From Vreelandella zhanjiangensis DSM 21076 (lineage in GTDB: Bacteria; Pseudomonadota; Gammaproteobacteria; Pseudomonadales; Halomonadaceae), in contig NZ_KB898657.1 in assembly GCF_000377665.1 (NCBI RefSeq), positions 1 through 57,207 on the forward strand: DNA of 57,207 nucleotides. Reading direction: 5' to 3'. Both the position numbers and the translations under genes were made by a program. This document shows, one piece after another, positions 38,494 through 47,583 of the stretch. The notes below the pieces were generated by a model. It was not told the DNA's origin. It saw nothing but the letters and a program-made list of their open reading frames with translations, and ran no database searches. Positions within the stretch are counted from its first letter, which is position 1. Each line of letters begins with the position of its first letter.

Positions 38494-39618
38494 ATGGCGG
38501 CCCTACTGCCCAATGTCGACCCCGCTGGACTGCTCGAATACTCAGTGGTTTATACCGACCGTTCGCTCAACCATATGTCGCAACAGTTCCAAGGCGTCAT
38601 GCGTGATATTTCGGCCACGCTGAAAGAAGTCTATAACGCACACTCGACGGCGATTGTTCCCGGCAGCGGCACCTTTGGCATGGAGGCCGTGGCGCGCCAG
38701 TTTGCTCTGGATCAGAAAACCCTGGTGATCCGTAACGGCTGGTTTAGCTACCGCTGGACGCAGATTATCGAAATGGGCCGTTTAACCGACCAGCACACGG
38801 TGCTCAAAGCGCGCCGCGTGACTGCCGATGACCCGCAGTCGCCGTTTATGCCCGTACCCGCGGAAGAAGCCGCCGAGCGTATCCGCCAGGAAAAACCCGC
38901 CGTGGTGTTTGCACCGCAGGTCGAAACGTCTGCGGGTTTACTGCTGCCCGATGATTACATTCGCACCGTGGCGCAAGCGACGCGCGACGTTGGCGGCCTG
39001 TTTGTGCTGGACGCCATTGCCGCAGGCACGCTATGGGTGGATATGCAGGATTTGGGCATCGATGTGGTGGTCAGCGCCCCGCAAAAAGGCTGGAGCGGCT
39101 CGCCGTGCTGCGCCATGGTCATGCTTTCCGAACGCGCCACACAGCGCTTGAGCGAAACGCAAAGCAATAGTTTCGCGTGTGACTTGGCCAAATGGCACGC
39201 CATCATGCAGGCCTACGAAAACGGCGGCCACGCCTATCACGCCACCATGCCAACGGATGCCTTGCGCCAGCTGCGCGATATCATGCAGGAGACTCGTGAA
39301 TACGGCTTTGCCAAGGTGAAGCAAGAGCAGCAGGCCATTGGTCAGGGCGTTCGGGACATGCTCGCACGCCACGGGTTTATCAGCGTTGCCGCTGAAGGCT
39401 ATGAGGCCCCAGGCGTCGTGGTAAGTTACACCAGTGATGCCGGGCTTGTGGGCAAGTTTGCCCAGGCGGGCATTCAGGTGGCGGGCGGCGTGCCGCTTAT
39501 GGTGGATGAAGGCGACAACTTCCAGACCTTCCGCATCGGCCTTTTCGGCCTGGATAAGCTGCACCACACGCAACGCAGTGTGGATAACCTGGAACAGGCG
39601 ATCGATTCGCTACGCTAG
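38494..39618 (+). CDS. Class V PLP-dependent aminotransferase (alanine-glyoxylate/serine-type)
   Basis: A 374-residue fold-type I PLP enzyme. The PLP-lysine motif is VVSAPQKGWSGSP, the upstream PLP-stacking segment is PGSGTFGMEAVAR and the DAIAAG block supplies the cofactor-binding aspartate. It fits the alanine-glyoxylate/serine-pyruvate aminotransferase group; the exact amino donor cannot be told. ATG at 38494 is used because AAGGAG lies seven bases before; the frame to 38476 adds only MIKENA. Lone gene with a strong hairpin after it. Confidence 0.87.
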   Translation: MAALLPNVDPAGLLEYSVVYTDRSLNHMSQQFQGVMRDISATLKEVYNAHSTAIVPGSGTFGMEAVARQFALDQKTLVIRNGWFSYRWTQIIEMGRLTDQHTVLKARRVTADDPQSPFMPVPAEEAAERIRQEKPAVVFAPQVETSAGLLLPDDYIRTVAQATRDVGGLFVLDAIAAGTLWVDMQDLGIDVVVSAPQKGWSGSPCCAMVMLSERATQRLSETQSNSFACDLAKWHAIMQAYENGGHAYHATMPTDALRQLRDIMQETREYGFAKVKQEQQAIGQGVRDMLARHGFISVAAEGYEAPGVVVSYTSDAGLVGKFAQAGIQVAGGVPLMVDEGDNFQTFRIGLFGLDKLHHTQRSVDNLEQAIDSLR

Positions 39619-39641
39619 TCATACGCTTGATCGGGCTTTAT

Positions 39642-39686
39642 GGGCCACCCTAAAACCGCCGCTTGCAGGCGGTTTTAGGGTGGCCC
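39642..39686. terminator. 19-bp perfect hairpin between convergent genes
   Basis: GGGCCACCCTAAAACCGCC and its exact complement flank GCTTGCA. It sits between the aminotransferase and the convergent membrane-protein gene. The T-runs lie inside the stem (AAAA/TTTT) rather than after it, so termination is likely but not of the standard type. Confidence 0.7.
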
Positions 39687-39692
39687 GCTCAA

Positions 39693-41117
39693 TCAATGCG
39701 CGGGGTCTATTGAGGTGCTACTCTCCGCCACCTTTTCAACATCGACTATACCCGAGCGGCCGACGACGACTTTCCAACGCGCTAAGTACGGCGTGTCTTC
39801 GCTTCCCGTCTCGCGCACCACCAGGTTGAACAAATGGCGCCGCTCGACGCTTTCACGCACCGACTGACCATCTTTCAAGCGGTAGATATGGTGCTTCTCT
39901 TTGCTCATCAGACGAGTCAGCATCAAGAGATCAATATGCAGCGTTTCACGGGTATGCTCGTAGCCGCTTAAAAACCGAGTGGGCGACATCCGCGAGCTGG
40001 AGCGATAGTGCATCACGACTTCTTCACGCTGGGCGACCGTACGTCGACGCATCTGCTGAATATCTTCATCCAGCGCGGCATAGCGCTTATAGTCAAACCA
40101 CTCAAGCTGACGCCCGACTACCGAATTACGCGTAGGGTCTTCGTATTGGCGACGCCACTTTGGCCGACCGCGCCGCAATAAGCGCCAGAGCGTATTGCGC
40201 AAGTCGTCCTTAAATACCTCGCGCATGGCATATAGTAACGCCATGGCCAGCACGAACAGCGCCGTGATATCGCCCACCACTTCACGCACCCGCAAGACAC
40301 CAAGCGTTACGCAGGCCATGACGACGGCGGTAGCAATGGCTTTGACCGCCTTTTGCTCACCGCTGCCCAGCTCAAGAGACGTCTGTTTCAGCGTAATCGG
40401 GTATTCAATCAACCGGCGCAGCAGGCGCATCTTGTTTGACATGCGAGTGGGGTCCGCCATCACACGCTCGGCGTTGTACTGCTGTTCACGCCGGTACTCG
40501 CTTTCGCCTTCGCATACGCTGATATAGCGCCGCTTGATCTCACTGAATTCGCCCCCACGGGGCATATGCGCAACCAGCGCGAGCAGCTGTTGCTCGGTAA
40601 ACCAGGAGAGATAATTGTCGATATTGGCAAAATACTTATAAAGGCTCTCATCAGTGGGCTGATTACGCCGCATCCGTTTTAGAATGCCTTCACTCAAATC
40701 CTGCATTTCGTATAGCTGCGCGCATAGCTCGTCGCTAAGCTCCGAAACGTCGTTGGACTCCTTTTGCCTTTCGTCACGCAGCTTGCGCTCACTTACCAGC
40801 ATTTTCTGAGTGGTGCGCTCCATCGCCACCACATACTGGTAGGCGTACAGGCTCAAGTTCAATCGATAGGGCTCACTGCCCAATTGGTTACGGCTAACAA
40901 GCCGGCTCTGCACCAGCGGCAAATGGTGGGTATCACTATAGTAAGTCCGCGAGACGCTAATGGAAGCGTGATAAAATGCCTCCTCAGAGATAACATGCGT
41001 GTTTAGACCCAGCTCACCAGGTACAAAAAGATAGACGTCTAGCCTATGCGATGTCTCTTCCTTGAGCCGCCGGGTGAGGCGCAGCTGGTAGCTGTTTTTA
41101 CGCTCAACGCTGATCAC
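39693..41117 (-). CDS. Membrane protein of unknown function (474 aa)
   Basis: I do not recognise the family. Two adjacent hydrophobic helices (AIATAVVMACVTLGVLRV and ITALFVLAMALLYAM, about residues 255-295) split a basic cytoplasmic-looking N-terminal part of beta- and helix-forming segments from a C-terminal part rich in R/E. There is no signal peptide. It lies divergent from the J-domain gene at 41230, with 112 bases in between, and convergent with the aminotransferase. Related proteins are common in Halomonas-like genomes as far as I recall, without a known role. Confidence 0.75.
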   Translation of the reverse strand: MISVERKNSYQLRLTRRLKEETSHRLDVYLFVPGELGLNTHVISEEAFYHASISVSRTYYSDTHHLPLVQSRLVSRNQLGSEPYRLNLSLYAYQYVVAMERTTQKMLVSERKLRDERQKESNDVSELSDELCAQLYEMQDLSEGILKRMRRNQPTDESLYKYFANIDNYLSWFTEQQLLALVAHMPRGGEFSEIKRRYISVCEGESEYRREQQYNAERVMADPTRMSNKMRLLRRLIEYPITLKQTSLELGSGEQKAVKAIATAVVMACVTLGVLRVREVVGDITALFVLAMALLYAMREVFKDDLRNTLWRLLRRGRPKWRRQYEDPTRNSVVGRQLEWFDYKRYAALDEDIQQMRRRTVAQREEVVMHYRSSSRMSPTRFLSGYEHTRETLHIDLLMLTRLMSKEKHHIYRLKDGQSVRESVERRHLFNLVVRETGSEDTPYLARWKVVVGRSGIVDVEKVAESSTSIDPAH

Positions 41118-41229
41118 CTGAACAATCTCCTACGTCATTGCCTATCGCGATGATATACCATGACATGCAACATCACGGTGATCCGCTCTATGCGGTTATG
41201 ATTCACCTCTTCGCCTTTGGAGCCAGGGA

Positions 41230-42165
41230 ATGTCCATTGCCCGTTTCTCTCCCTTTGAGCTGCTGCTTTTAAAAAGCCGCAGCCAAGTGGATACGGCAAA
41301 GCTACTGGTATTAGCTTGGGTATTGGTACACCGCCAACACGTGTCGGAGGGACAGCGGCGCCGACGCTTAGCCCAGGTATCCGCACAGTTTCGCCATGGG
41401 CATGAGCTGGGGCCTGTTATGCATATCGCTCAGCAGCAGGACCTGCTAGCGATTCAACTGGCTGCTGAAGTCATTCGTAAAGAGTGCTCGCAAGAGCATA
41501 GCCTGAGTGTGATGCATCAGGCTATTACAGTCGCCACAGACAATGGCGAGCTTTCACTGGCCAACCATTACATCTTGCGTTTCCTGGCGGATTTACTCAA
41601 CGTTACCCCCTCAACGCTAAGCATGCTATTTCAGGAATTGACGGGCCAGACGTTGGCAACGCCAGAAGATCCCAGTCGCGATGCCTACTGGCGAGTGCAC
41701 GACGCCGAATATTATGCCCAGAAGGCCCGCGAAGCCGAAGCTGCACGACAGCAGGCCCGCGACGCCCAGGCCAAAGCCGAACAGCAGGAAAAAAAGCATC
41801 AGCAGGAAGAGGCCCAACGGGCGCATGCGCAAGCTCAGGAAAAAGCCGAACGCGAAAAATCCCGACAGCAACAAGAATCCGCGCAGCGCCAAAAGCAGTA
41901 TGAGCGGACAAGACAGCAACGCAGCTCGCAGCAAGGCCAACCACGGACAGCGCCGCCACCGGATCGTACCACTCGTGCGCTGGCCGTCTTGGGGTTAACG
42001 CCTGGAGTTAGCCAAACAGAGGTACGCCGCGCCTACCGACGCATGGCACAGCTTAATCACCCTGACCGTTTTTATACCGGCAGCGAGCATCAAATTGCGC
42101 TCGCCTCGGCGCGTTTTCAAAGAATCAAAAGCGCCTATGATTACTTAATGCAGAACTATTCATAA
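41230..42165 (+). CDS. DjlA-like protein: TerB-like domain, coiled coil, C-terminal J domain
   Basis: A 311-residue co-chaperone-like protein. The N-terminal 130 residues look like a TerB/DjlA helical domain. The middle (about 145-235) is a charged Q/E/K/A-rich coiled coil, and the last 65 residues form a J domain with AVLGLTPGVSQTEVRRAYRRM and the HPD loop in LNHPDRFY, needed to stimulate Hsp70 ATPase. No membrane helix at the N-terminus, unlike DjlA. It is followed 38 bases on by a second, degenerate J-like gene. Confidence 0.82.
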   Translation: MSIARFSPFELLLLKSRSQVDTAKLLVLAWVLVHRQHVSEGQRRRRLAQVSAQFRHGHELGPVMHIAQQQDLLAIQLAAEVIRKECSQEHSLSVMHQAITVATDNGELSLANHYILRFLADLLNVTPSTLSMLFQELTGQTLATPEDPSRDAYWRVHDAEYYAQKAREAEAARQQARDAQAKAEQQEKKHQQEEAQRAHAQAQEKAEREKSRQQQESAQRQKQYERTRQQRSSQQGQPRTAPPPDRTTRALAVLGLTPGVSQTEVRRAYRRMAQLNHPDRFYTGSEHQIALASARFQRIKSAYDYLMQNYS

Positions 42166-42203
42166 GAACCATTTATAAAAACTATCCATAAGAACCGATC
42201 TCT

Positions 42204-42632
42204 ATGCGTGACTTGTACCAACGCCTTAGCGTTTCGCCGCAGGCAAGTGATGAAGAGCTTCAGCAAGCCGTAGCCCGCTGCCCCAACAGTGCCTTACGCC
42301 AGGATGCAGAGGCCGTCTTCGCGGTGGACAAACGGCGTGCAGATTACAATCAGGCCCACGCGACGCTTAACGATATCGGCCAGCTGCGCGCCAGGCTGGG
42401 GTTAACTCACGGCGCGCACTGGCAAGGCGATGTCGCCAACGATTTTTCGCGCCCACCGGATCAGACGGCTTCCCGCCACGACGAGCTGGTCGACCGTGTC
42501 AGCCACGCCGTAGGGCTTCACAACCGTTGGCGAGGCCTGCGTGGCATTGGATTACTCATCGTCACTTTCGGCATTGGTGCGGGCGTAGGTATTGCTGCGG
42601 GGTTCACCCTGAGTCAGATGCTCGGTACGTGA
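42204..42632 (+). CDS. Degenerate J-domain-like small membrane protein
   Basis: A 142-residue protein that starts like a J domain (DLYQRLSVSPQASDEELQQA) but lacks the HPD loop. It ends in a single membrane helix (GIGLLIVTFGIGAGVGIAAGF). It could be a J-like regulator bound to the membrane or a scaffold for the J protein upstream. Its last 81 bases overlap the end of the MscS-type gene on the other strand, so both proteins use that stretch. Confidence 0.65.
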   Translation: MRDLYQRLSVSPQASDEELQQAVARCPNSALRQDAEAVFAVDKRRADYNQAHATLNDIGQLRARLGLTHGAHWQGDVANDFSRPPDQTASRHDELVDRVSHAVGLHNRWRGLRGIGLLIVTFGIGAGVGIAAGFTLSQMLGT

Positions 42633-45014
42633 GGTAGGCAAATTACGCTCACGCTCATCACGCTTCACTTCTGCCTGGGTAGGCCGTGGAGCCGGTTTAG
42701 GCGGCTCGGGCTTTTTCTTGGATTGATCCTCGCCATCTGACGTTTGTGCATCGCCAAACGAAAGGTCAGTGCCTTCGGTCGGCTCCATACGGTCTTCTGA
42801 GCGCGCTTCCATACTGACACTAAGACGCGGCACGCCTAGGTCGATTGACTGTTCTTCCATGCGCTGTTTAAGCAGCAAGTTAAATGCCCGCGAAACATCC
42901 CACTGCATTTCTGGGGCGGTGCGAAAACGCATCCGCAATACCGGGCAACCTTCTTCAAAGCCCTGCACACCCTGCATTTCCAGCGGCGACCAGATGTAAT
43001 GGCGCATCATCGGGTCTTTACGCAGTTCCTGCGCGGTTTCCTGCATCAGTGTAATCGCATCATCAATTTTCATATCATACGGAATGCGAATCCGCATTAG
43101 CGCGATACCGAACTGACGCGACATGTTGTGGATGGATTCAATACGGCTGAAGGTAATGATATGCACGACGCCGTCCAGGTCACGTAGCCGCACGGTACGC
43201 AGTGTAAGGCCTTCTACCGTGCCCATATGGTTATTGATGCGCACAAAATCATCTACTGCCAGCGAGTCCTCAATCAGGATAAAGATACCGGTAATTAAAT
43301 CCTGAACCAGCGTCTGGGCGCCGAAACCAATCGCCAGACCGATCACACCGGCACCCGCCAACAGCGGCGTTACGTTAACCCCTAGATTGGCGAGCCCGGC
43401 AATGAACGCGATGATCAATATGGTCACGAAGATCACATTGCGAATCATCGGCGTGATGGTCTGGGCCCGTGCCTGATTCACCCGGCGTCCGCGCGCGCGA
43501 ACGGAAGAGGTAAGTGCCCGCTGAATCGCCGTATCGGCAAATATCCATACCAGCCACGCCAGTAGAACGGTCGCGCCCAGGCTTACCAGTGCCTGGCCAA
43601 TTCGTGAGCTGGCAACGGCCTGTTGGCCAATGCCAAACAGCGAGCCACCCCAGACCTGCATGGAAAGCTCGGCAAATACCATCCATGAGCAGATATGCGC
43701 CAACACAAAACCAAAGCGCTCCAGACGCTTTCGGTATTGGCTATAGCGGTGACGATGGCGACGCTTTTCCATACGCACCGCCTGACGCCTTAGAAGCCCC
43801 GTTATCACCAAGGTCAGCACCAGCAGGCTGGCGGAAATAATCGAACGGGCAAGGGCTGTACCCACATCACCCACAGTTATAAAAATGGCCAGCAACGAGC
43901 CACCGACTAACAGCAACGCCGGGATATGCCAAAGCCCACCCAGGGCACGGATCATTTCCACTGCCCCATTGGCATCGCGACGCTGTTTATAAGGGCGGTT
44001 ACAGATGAGGTGACGTACAGGACGCTTAAACTTGATGATAAAACGCGCCGACATCAGCGCGGCCAGCATGTTGGCGATTACCGATACCAGACCTGCAAGT
44101 TCGCCGCCCAATAGCTCCACTAAGCGGGTTGAATTTACCGCATCGCCGAGTGCAATTAGCGCACCGATCACAAACAGCCCGCGCAAGGCGCGTTGCTGCA
44201 GTACCTGCACAGCCATAAAACGATGGCCCCGGCTAAAGAAGGCGATGACGGTTTCAAATACTACCGAGAGCGCGCGGCCACACAGGCAGATATAGGCAAC
44301 CACTAAAACCAGCGTCCTGCCGGGACTATAGGGCAATAGCTGGCCGATGCCGAGTGTGATCGCAAAGGCTAGCGCCCAAGGCAGCATACGGCGTAGAAAA
44401 TGCGCCGCAAGTAGCCATGCCTTGGGGTCACGGGGCAAATCCAGCGGCCAGTTTCGGCGCCTTGCCACCAGCCGCCCAAAAGCGATCATCACGACCAGCA
44501 ACGTAATCCAGATGACGGCCATGACAGTGCCTTCGGCCACCGCACGCAATGCCGCCCCCTGGCCTGCGCCGTCGTTAAGAGCGCGTAAATCGGCCGCTCC
44601 TTGCACCAGCTGCCGCGACCATTCGTCGATAGGCGAGTCACCCGCCTGCGCATGCTCCCCGATATCGGTTAGCGTATCGGCAAGCGCTCCTAAAAGTCCC
44701 TGGCGCGTCACCGTGTCTTCTTCGGCGGCGTCGGCCGTTACCTGTAACTCACGCAGAGAACCCAGCAGCTCCGTGCGCCGCTCTTCATTCTCAAGCATTG
44801 AAATGACGTCATTGAGTGAGCTTTGAAACTCCTCGCTACTGACATTCACTTCATCACTGGGCTCTCCCGCCAAGCTGGGTAGTGAGACGCTCTGCGCCTG
44901 AACCTGGGTCGCCATTACGCTGACCAGTACCGTCAAAACGACGCTGATGACAGTATTGATTATCCAGTGCTGTCGCACGTATTGCTCCCGAAATGGATTA
45001 GTAAATGACACCAT
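42552..45014 (-). CDS. Large MscS-family mechanosensitive channel (820 aa)
   Basis: A channel of the MscS superfamily with a signal peptide (VMATQVQAQ), a periplasmic helical domain, about 8-10 membrane helices, and the MscS core near residues 530-620. The pore-lining helix is followed by LVQDLITGIFILIEDSLAVDDFV, typical of the beta domain, then VRLRDLDGVVHIITFSRIESI. The C-terminal tail (about 720-820) is polar and rich in K/E/P. Members open under osmotic downshift to release solutes, or act as stress sensors. Size and layout recall YnaI/MscK-like proteins, though it is shorter than MscK. Confidence 0.85.
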   Translation of the reverse strand: MVSFTNPFREQYVRQHWIINTVISVVLTVLVSVMATQVQAQSVSLPSLAGEPSDEVNVSSEEFQSSLNDVISMLENEERRTELLGSLRELQVTADAAEEDTVTRQGLLGALADTLTDIGEHAQAGDSPIDEWSRQLVQGAADLRALNDGAGQGAALRAVAEGTVMAVIWITLLVVMIAFGRLVARRRNWPLDLPRDPKAWLLAAHFLRRMLPWALAFAITLGIGQLLPYSPGRTLVLVVAYICLCGRALSVVFETVIAFFSRGHRFMAVQVLQQRALRGLFVIGALIALGDAVNSTRLVELLGGELAGLVSVIANMLAALMSARFIIKFKRPVRHLICNRPYKQRRDANGAVEMIRALGGLWHIPALLLVGGSLLAIFITVGDVGTALARSIISASLLVLTLVITGLLRRQAVRMEKRRHRHRYSQYRKRLERFGFVLAHICSWMVFAELSMQVWGGSLFGIGQQAVASSRIGQALVSLGATVLLAWLVWIFADTAIQRALTSSVRARGRRVNQARAQTITPMIRNVIFVTILIIAFIAGLANLGVNVTPLLAGAGVIGLAIGFGAQTLVQDLITGIFILIEDSLAVDDFVRINNHMGTVEGLTLRTVRLRDLDGVVHIITFSRIESIHNMSRQFGIALMRIRIPYDMKIDDAITLMQETAQELRKDPMMRHYIWSPLEMQGVQGFEEGCPVLRMRFRTAPEMQWDVSRAFNLLLKQRMEEQSIDLGVPRLSVSMEARSEDRMEPTEGTDLSFGDAQTSDGEDQSKKKPEPPKPAPRPTQAEVKRDERERNLPTSRTEHLTQGEPRSNTYARTNAESDDE

Positions 45015-45155
45015 GTTTGTTAATACTTGCCTTACGGAATACGCTCAGCCTTGCTGCGTGGCCATGTTCATACGCGGCTGTGCTCATGAGTGGCTGTGTT
45101 CATGAACGACTATGATAGGCTGGTAGTTTAAACGTTCACCTCTCAGGATGCCGAG

Positions 45156-46163
45156 ATGACGCTACAAGCTCCACCGAACCGGCTAAATAGTGACGGCAAG
45201 ATACGCCACGTAGGCGTTGAAATTGAATTTGCCGGCCTTCCGCCGCGCGATACGGCCCTTGTCGTTCGCGATCTATTTGGGGGTGAGCTTAACGTGGTCA
45301 GCCCTCACCGGCTACTGGTTGAGAAAACTCGCTGGGGCATATTCGGCATAGAGCTCGATACTCAGTATGCACACCCCGACCAGGCAGTGCTTGATGAACA
45401 TCGCGACTCAGATAGCGAATGGCAGCGCCACCAACAGCAGCGCCGCGTCGAATTTCATCAGAAAACCCGCGAGCTGATTGGCGATATGGTATCAGGCTTG
45501 GTGCCTACCGAACTTGTCTGTCCGCCGATTCCCTGGAATGAGCTTGATGATCTGGATGCCATTTTCCAGGCGTTGCGCGACCAGGGCGCCAAAGGGACCG
45601 ACGCCAGCCTGCTGTATGGTTTTGGCTTGCATCTTAATATCGAGGTGGAGTGCACAAGCGTTAGTTACCTGCTGGCGATGATGCGCGCCTATCTTCTACT
45701 GGCCCACTGGCTGCGGGATGAAATCAAAGTGGATATCACGCGGGAAATGCTGCCCCATGCGAATCCGTTTCCCAAGGAGTACGCTTTAAAACTACTCGAT
45801 AGCCACTATGCGCCGGATCTGGATACCTTTATTGATGATTATCTAGTGCATAACGCCACACGCAATCGCGAACTCGATCTACTCCCTTTATTTGCTTACC
45901 TGCGCCCCGACCACCCTCACGAGTTGCTGCATACCAAGCTTATAAAGCCACGGCCTACCTTTCATTACCGACTACCCAATGCGCAGCTTTCGCAACCGGG
46001 TTGGGGTGCGGTGGTTGAATGGAACCGCTGGGCTGAAGTGGAAAAGCTTGCCGCTGACGGCGTGGCGCTTCGTGCGCGCTGTGATGAATATATCGCTGAG
46101 CACAACCGGCCGCTGCTAACGCGCTTGAAAGATAAACTGATGAGGCTGGTGCGCCGCCGCTAG
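45156..46163 (+). CDS. Putative amidoligase (glutamine-synthetase-like fold)
   Basis: A 335-residue protein. HVGVEIEFAGL near the N-terminus is the amidoligase signature (metal-binding Glu-Ile-Glu strand), followed by FGIELDTQY and the later LHLNIEVE strand with metal-binding residues. Amidoligases (COOH-NH2 ligases related to glutamine synthetase) are predicted to join a carboxylate to an amine, for example on peptides or cell-wall components. The neighbour 50 bases downstream is a C26 amidase, a pairing predicted before for this family. The product of the pair is unknown. Confidence 0.8.
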   Translation: MTLQAPPNRLNSDGKIRHVGVEIEFAGLPPRDTALVVRDLFGGELNVVSPHRLLVEKTRWGIFGIELDTQYAHPDQAVLDEHRDSDSEWQRHQQQRRVEFHQKTRELIGDMVSGLVPTELVCPPIPWNELDDLDAIFQALRDQGAKGTDASLLYGFGLHLNIEVECTSVSYLLAMMRAYLLLAHWLRDEIKVDITREMLPHANPFPKEYALKLLDSHYAPDLDTFIDDYLVHNATRNRELDLLPLFAYLRPDHPHELLHTKLIKPRPTFHYRLPNAQLSQPGWGAVVEWNRWAEVEKLAADGVALRARCDEYIAEHNRPLLTRLKDKLMRLVRRR

Positions 46164-46213
46164 GGCAGTTTTGGACAGCTCGCTATTTTTTGACGACAAG
46201 AGAATTTATCTGA

Positions 46214-46897
46214 ATGTCTCGGCCGCTTATTGGAATAACCACCTCGGATTATAAAAGCCAGCTTGCTTGGTGTTTTGACTGGTTCGCCGTATGGCGCCAT
46301 GGTGGAAAACCCTTACGCCTCTCCCCTTCCCGCCCACTGCCAGAATATCTGGATGGTTTGATTATTGGGGGTGGCGATGATATCCAGGCATCACTGTATG
46401 GTGGCGAGTTACAGCTTGATGTACGCCTGGACCCTGCCCGTGATGAATTAGAGCTTGCCCTGCTTGAGCGCTTTATCCCGTTGAACACGCCGGTACTGGG
46501 GATCTGCCGGGGCGCGCAGTTAATCAACGTACATTTAGGCGGCACGCTGGATCCTGACATTTACACGACCCACGAAGGTTTAAAGCGCAGGCGCACGGTA
46601 TTGCCCCGTAAAACGGTCGATATTGTGGGCGCAAGCCAGCTCTACCAACTGCTGGGCGTGACCTGGTGCCGTGTAAATAGCCTACACCATCAGGCAGTTA
46701 ACGAGGCAGGCCAAGGGATTGCGATTGTCGCTCGCGACCGGGATGGGCTGGTTCAAGGGATCGAATCGCGTGAGCATGACTTTTTGATTGGTGTTCAGTG
46801 GCACCCGGAATGGCTGATTTTTAATCGCCCCCAGCAGCGTCTGATTCGCGCGCTGCTGGAGGCTGCTAGAAAGTGTCAGAAAAGCGCTACGCCTTAA
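46214..46897 (+). CDS. Peptidase C26 / gamma-glutamyl hydrolase-type class I amidotransferase-fold protein
   Basis: A 227-residue PuuD-like enzyme. The nucleophile is C98 in GICRGAQLINV and the His-Glu pair is in GVQWHPEW near the C-terminus. The GGGDDI strand precedes the nucleophile elbow. Such enzymes hydrolyse gamma-glutamyl bonds. It is co-directional with the amidoligase gene, suggesting one makes and the other breaks or edits an amide bond. The last 11 bases overlap tpx on the other strand. Confidence 0.85.
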   Translation: MSRPLIGITTSDYKSQLAWCFDWFAVWRHGGKPLRLSPSRPLPEYLDGLIIGGGDDIQASLYGGELQLDVRLDPARDELELALLERFIPLNTPVLGICRGAQLINVHLGGTLDPDIYTTHEGLKRRRTVLPRKTVDIVGASQLYQLLGVTWCRVNSLHHQAVNEAGQGIAIVARDRDGLVQGIESREHDFLIGVQWHPEWLIFNRPQQRLIRALLEAARKCQKSATP

Positions 46898-47390
46898 GTA
46901 CTGCTAATGCCGCCTCATAGTCAGGCTCGTTTTTAATTTCACTGACCAGCTCGCTATGCAGCACGCGGTTATCCGCATCCAACACCACGACGGCTCGCGC
47001 GCACAGGCCTTCCATGGGACTATTGCGCAGAGCAACGCCCCAGGCTTCTAAAAACTCCGGGTGACGGAAAGTGGAGAGCGTTTTGACATTATCCAGCCCT
47101 TCCGCGCCGCAAAACCGCTTGGCGGCAAACGGCAAGTCTGCCGACACGACCAGCACAACGGTATCGGTAAGATTAGAGGCCAGCTCATTAAAGCGACGTG
47201 TCGACATGGCGCACGTCGGCGTATCGACGCTGGGAATAATATTGAGGACCTTGCGCTTACCCGCATAGGTATCCAGCGTTACGTCTTGAAGGTCACTGTT
47301 GGTGAGCACCATGGCTGGTGCGGTTTGCTCGGCAGCTGGAATTACTCCGGCCACATCCATCGGCTCACCGGCACGCGTAATCTGTTGCAT
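46887..47390 (-). CDS. tpx: Thiol peroxidase
   Basis: A 167-residue atypical 2-Cys peroxiredoxin that reduces peroxides with thioredoxin. The peroxidatic Cys is in SVDTPTCAMST and the resolving Cys in AAKRFCGAEG, the usual Tpx pair. The normal N-terminal region (PMDVAGVIPAAEQTAPAMVL) and length fit. The gene is convergent with the C26 gene. Confidence 0.94.
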   Translation of the reverse strand: MQQITRAGEPMDVAGVIPAAEQTAPAMVLTNSDLQDVTLDTYAGKRKVLNIIPSVDTPTCAMSTRRFNELASNLTDTVVLVVSADLPFAAKRFCGAEGLDNVKTLSTFRHPEFLEAWGVALRNSPMEGLCARAVVVLDADNRVLHSELVSEIKNEPDYEAALAVLKA

Positions 47391-47583
47391 TGCACTTCCT
47401 CTATCAGGCTGATTTGAGCAGTGTTTCCCTGCTCATGTTGGCAATCGCATCATGCCATGTTTCACCCCATTAATACCCGTTACGTGTCATGCTCGTGGTA
47501 GGCTAATGGGCATTTTATGATGTGACCTTATAATGCGTGGAAGGGTTTGTTTCGTCTATTTATCTGGCTAACCGAGAATCAAC

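Noticed and set aside
39642..39686. 19-bp palindrome considered as an attC or IS end
   Set aside because: Lacks attC cores and unpaired bases; its place between convergent genes fits a terminator.
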